A stretch of DNA of 64,000 bases from Hoeflea ulvae. GTDB taxonomy: Bacteria > Pseudomonadota > Alphaproteobacteria > Rhizobiales > Rhizobiaceae. Below the pieces are notes generated by a model. It had not been told where the DNA came from. It worked only from the letters and a program-made list of their open reading frames with translations, and did not search any database. How positions within the stretch are numbered: position 1 is the first letter of the stretch; the number at the start of each line of letters is the position of its first letter. The stretch is from assembly GCF_026619435.1 (NCBI RefSeq), contig NZ_JAOVZQ010000001.1, forward strand, positions 3,045,501 through 3,109,500, in the 5' to 3' direction. This document shows positions 63,855 through 64,000 of the stretch, in pieces. The translations under genes were made by a program, and so were the position numbers.

Positions 63855-64000
63855 TACCGGCGCATCACGAGAGCGGCCAGGAAGCCGGCAGCAACGGCAA
63901 TGCCGACGGCCTGCAGCGGATTGTCACGCACGCCTGCAGAAACCTTCCGCTCGGCGCTGGAAAGCTGGCCGGACATTTCGGAGACGAGCTTTTCGCCATT
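63855..64000 (-). CDS. DUF883 (ElaB/YqjD-like) membrane protein, 5' end outside window
   Basis: The minus-strand frame is open from the edge to a TAG at 63855-63857. The visible 48 residues end in VRDNPLQAVGIAVAAGFLAALVMRR, split here as a basic stretch plus one C-terminal membrane helix, which is the tail anchor of DUF883/YqjD proteins. E. coli members tether ribosomes to the membrane in stationary phase. It ends nine bases before the holin-like gene. Confidence 0.8.

Noticed and set aside
1..64000. CRISPR arrays, insertion sequences, integrases, prophage genes, rRNA
   Set aside because: No tandem spaced repeats, transposase or integrase motifs, or rRNA segments were seen on either strand.

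Overview
The window is about 64 kb of GC-rich chromosomal DNA from an alphaproteobacterium of the order Hyphomicrobiales (Rhizobiales), probably a marine or rhizosphere relative of the Rhizobiaceae such as Hoeflea. This placement rests on gene content and order: a fused SecDF next to YajC, the run tatA-tatB-tatC-serS-surE-pcm-nlpD, nagZ-scpA-scpB, an ExoR homologue, PopZ, and promoter motifs of the EcfG and RpoE/ChrR types. I cannot name the species from sequence reading alone. I see no insertion sequence, prophage, CRISPR array or rRNA. Nearly every base is explained by core or shared-accessory genes.

Region 1 (1-35.6 kb) is a long, mostly minus-strand housekeeping block. It holds a pair of proteins related to mitochondrial complex I assembly factors (NDUFAF3/NDUFAF6-like), SecDF-YajC, an ATPase, an NlpD-like LysM/LytM lipoprotein, Pcm, SurE, SerS and TatABC. 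It continues with an isolated ABC ATPase, ScpB/ScpA, NagZ, a 1219-residue acidic SPOR protein, ArgS and dGTPase. ErpA, ExoIII and a small secreted protein follow on the plus strand. ExoR, IlvD, a FadL-type outer-membrane protein, ValS, PopZ, TolC and a second Pcm-like methyltransferase are again on the minus strand. Together these serve protein export, cell envelope and division, chromosome segregation and polarity, and translation.

Region 2 (35.8-44.7 kb) starts with tRNA-Cys and tRNA-Asn. It then carries a photooxidative-stress locus: photolyase, FAD oxidoreductase, DUF1365 protein, cyclopropane-fatty-acid synthase-like methyltransferase and a GPH-type transporter on the plus strand, with an SDR and a ChrR-like cupin protein facing them. 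A near-perfect RpoE(ChrR)-type promoter (TGATCC-N18-TAAGAC) precedes the photolyase. A second one (TGATCC-N18-TAACAC) precedes the ChrR-like gene. No sigma factor lies beside this ChrR homologue, and both zinc-ligand cysteines of its anti-sigma domain are replaced. This is the most interesting part of the window.

Region 3 (44.8-64 kb) is metabolic and stress-related: cysteine synthase with an alanyl-tRNA editing protein, a frameshifted small ORF, a sulfurtransferase, and alanine dehydrogenase (one-base frameshift near its start) with its divergent Lrp-type regulator. A siderophore-interacting flavoprotein comes next. A compact general-stress cluster follows (PRC-barrel, SDR, DUF3008), in which all three genes have EcfG-type GGAAC/GTT promoters. 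The window ends with an HlyU-family protein, a Tat-exported CpdB-type phosphodiesterase, two tandem PilZ proteins, an alpha/beta hydrolase, threonine dehydratase, a TrkH potassium transporter, a soluble chemoreceptor with a C-terminal sensor, and small membrane proteins, the last of them (DUF883-like) cut by the window end.
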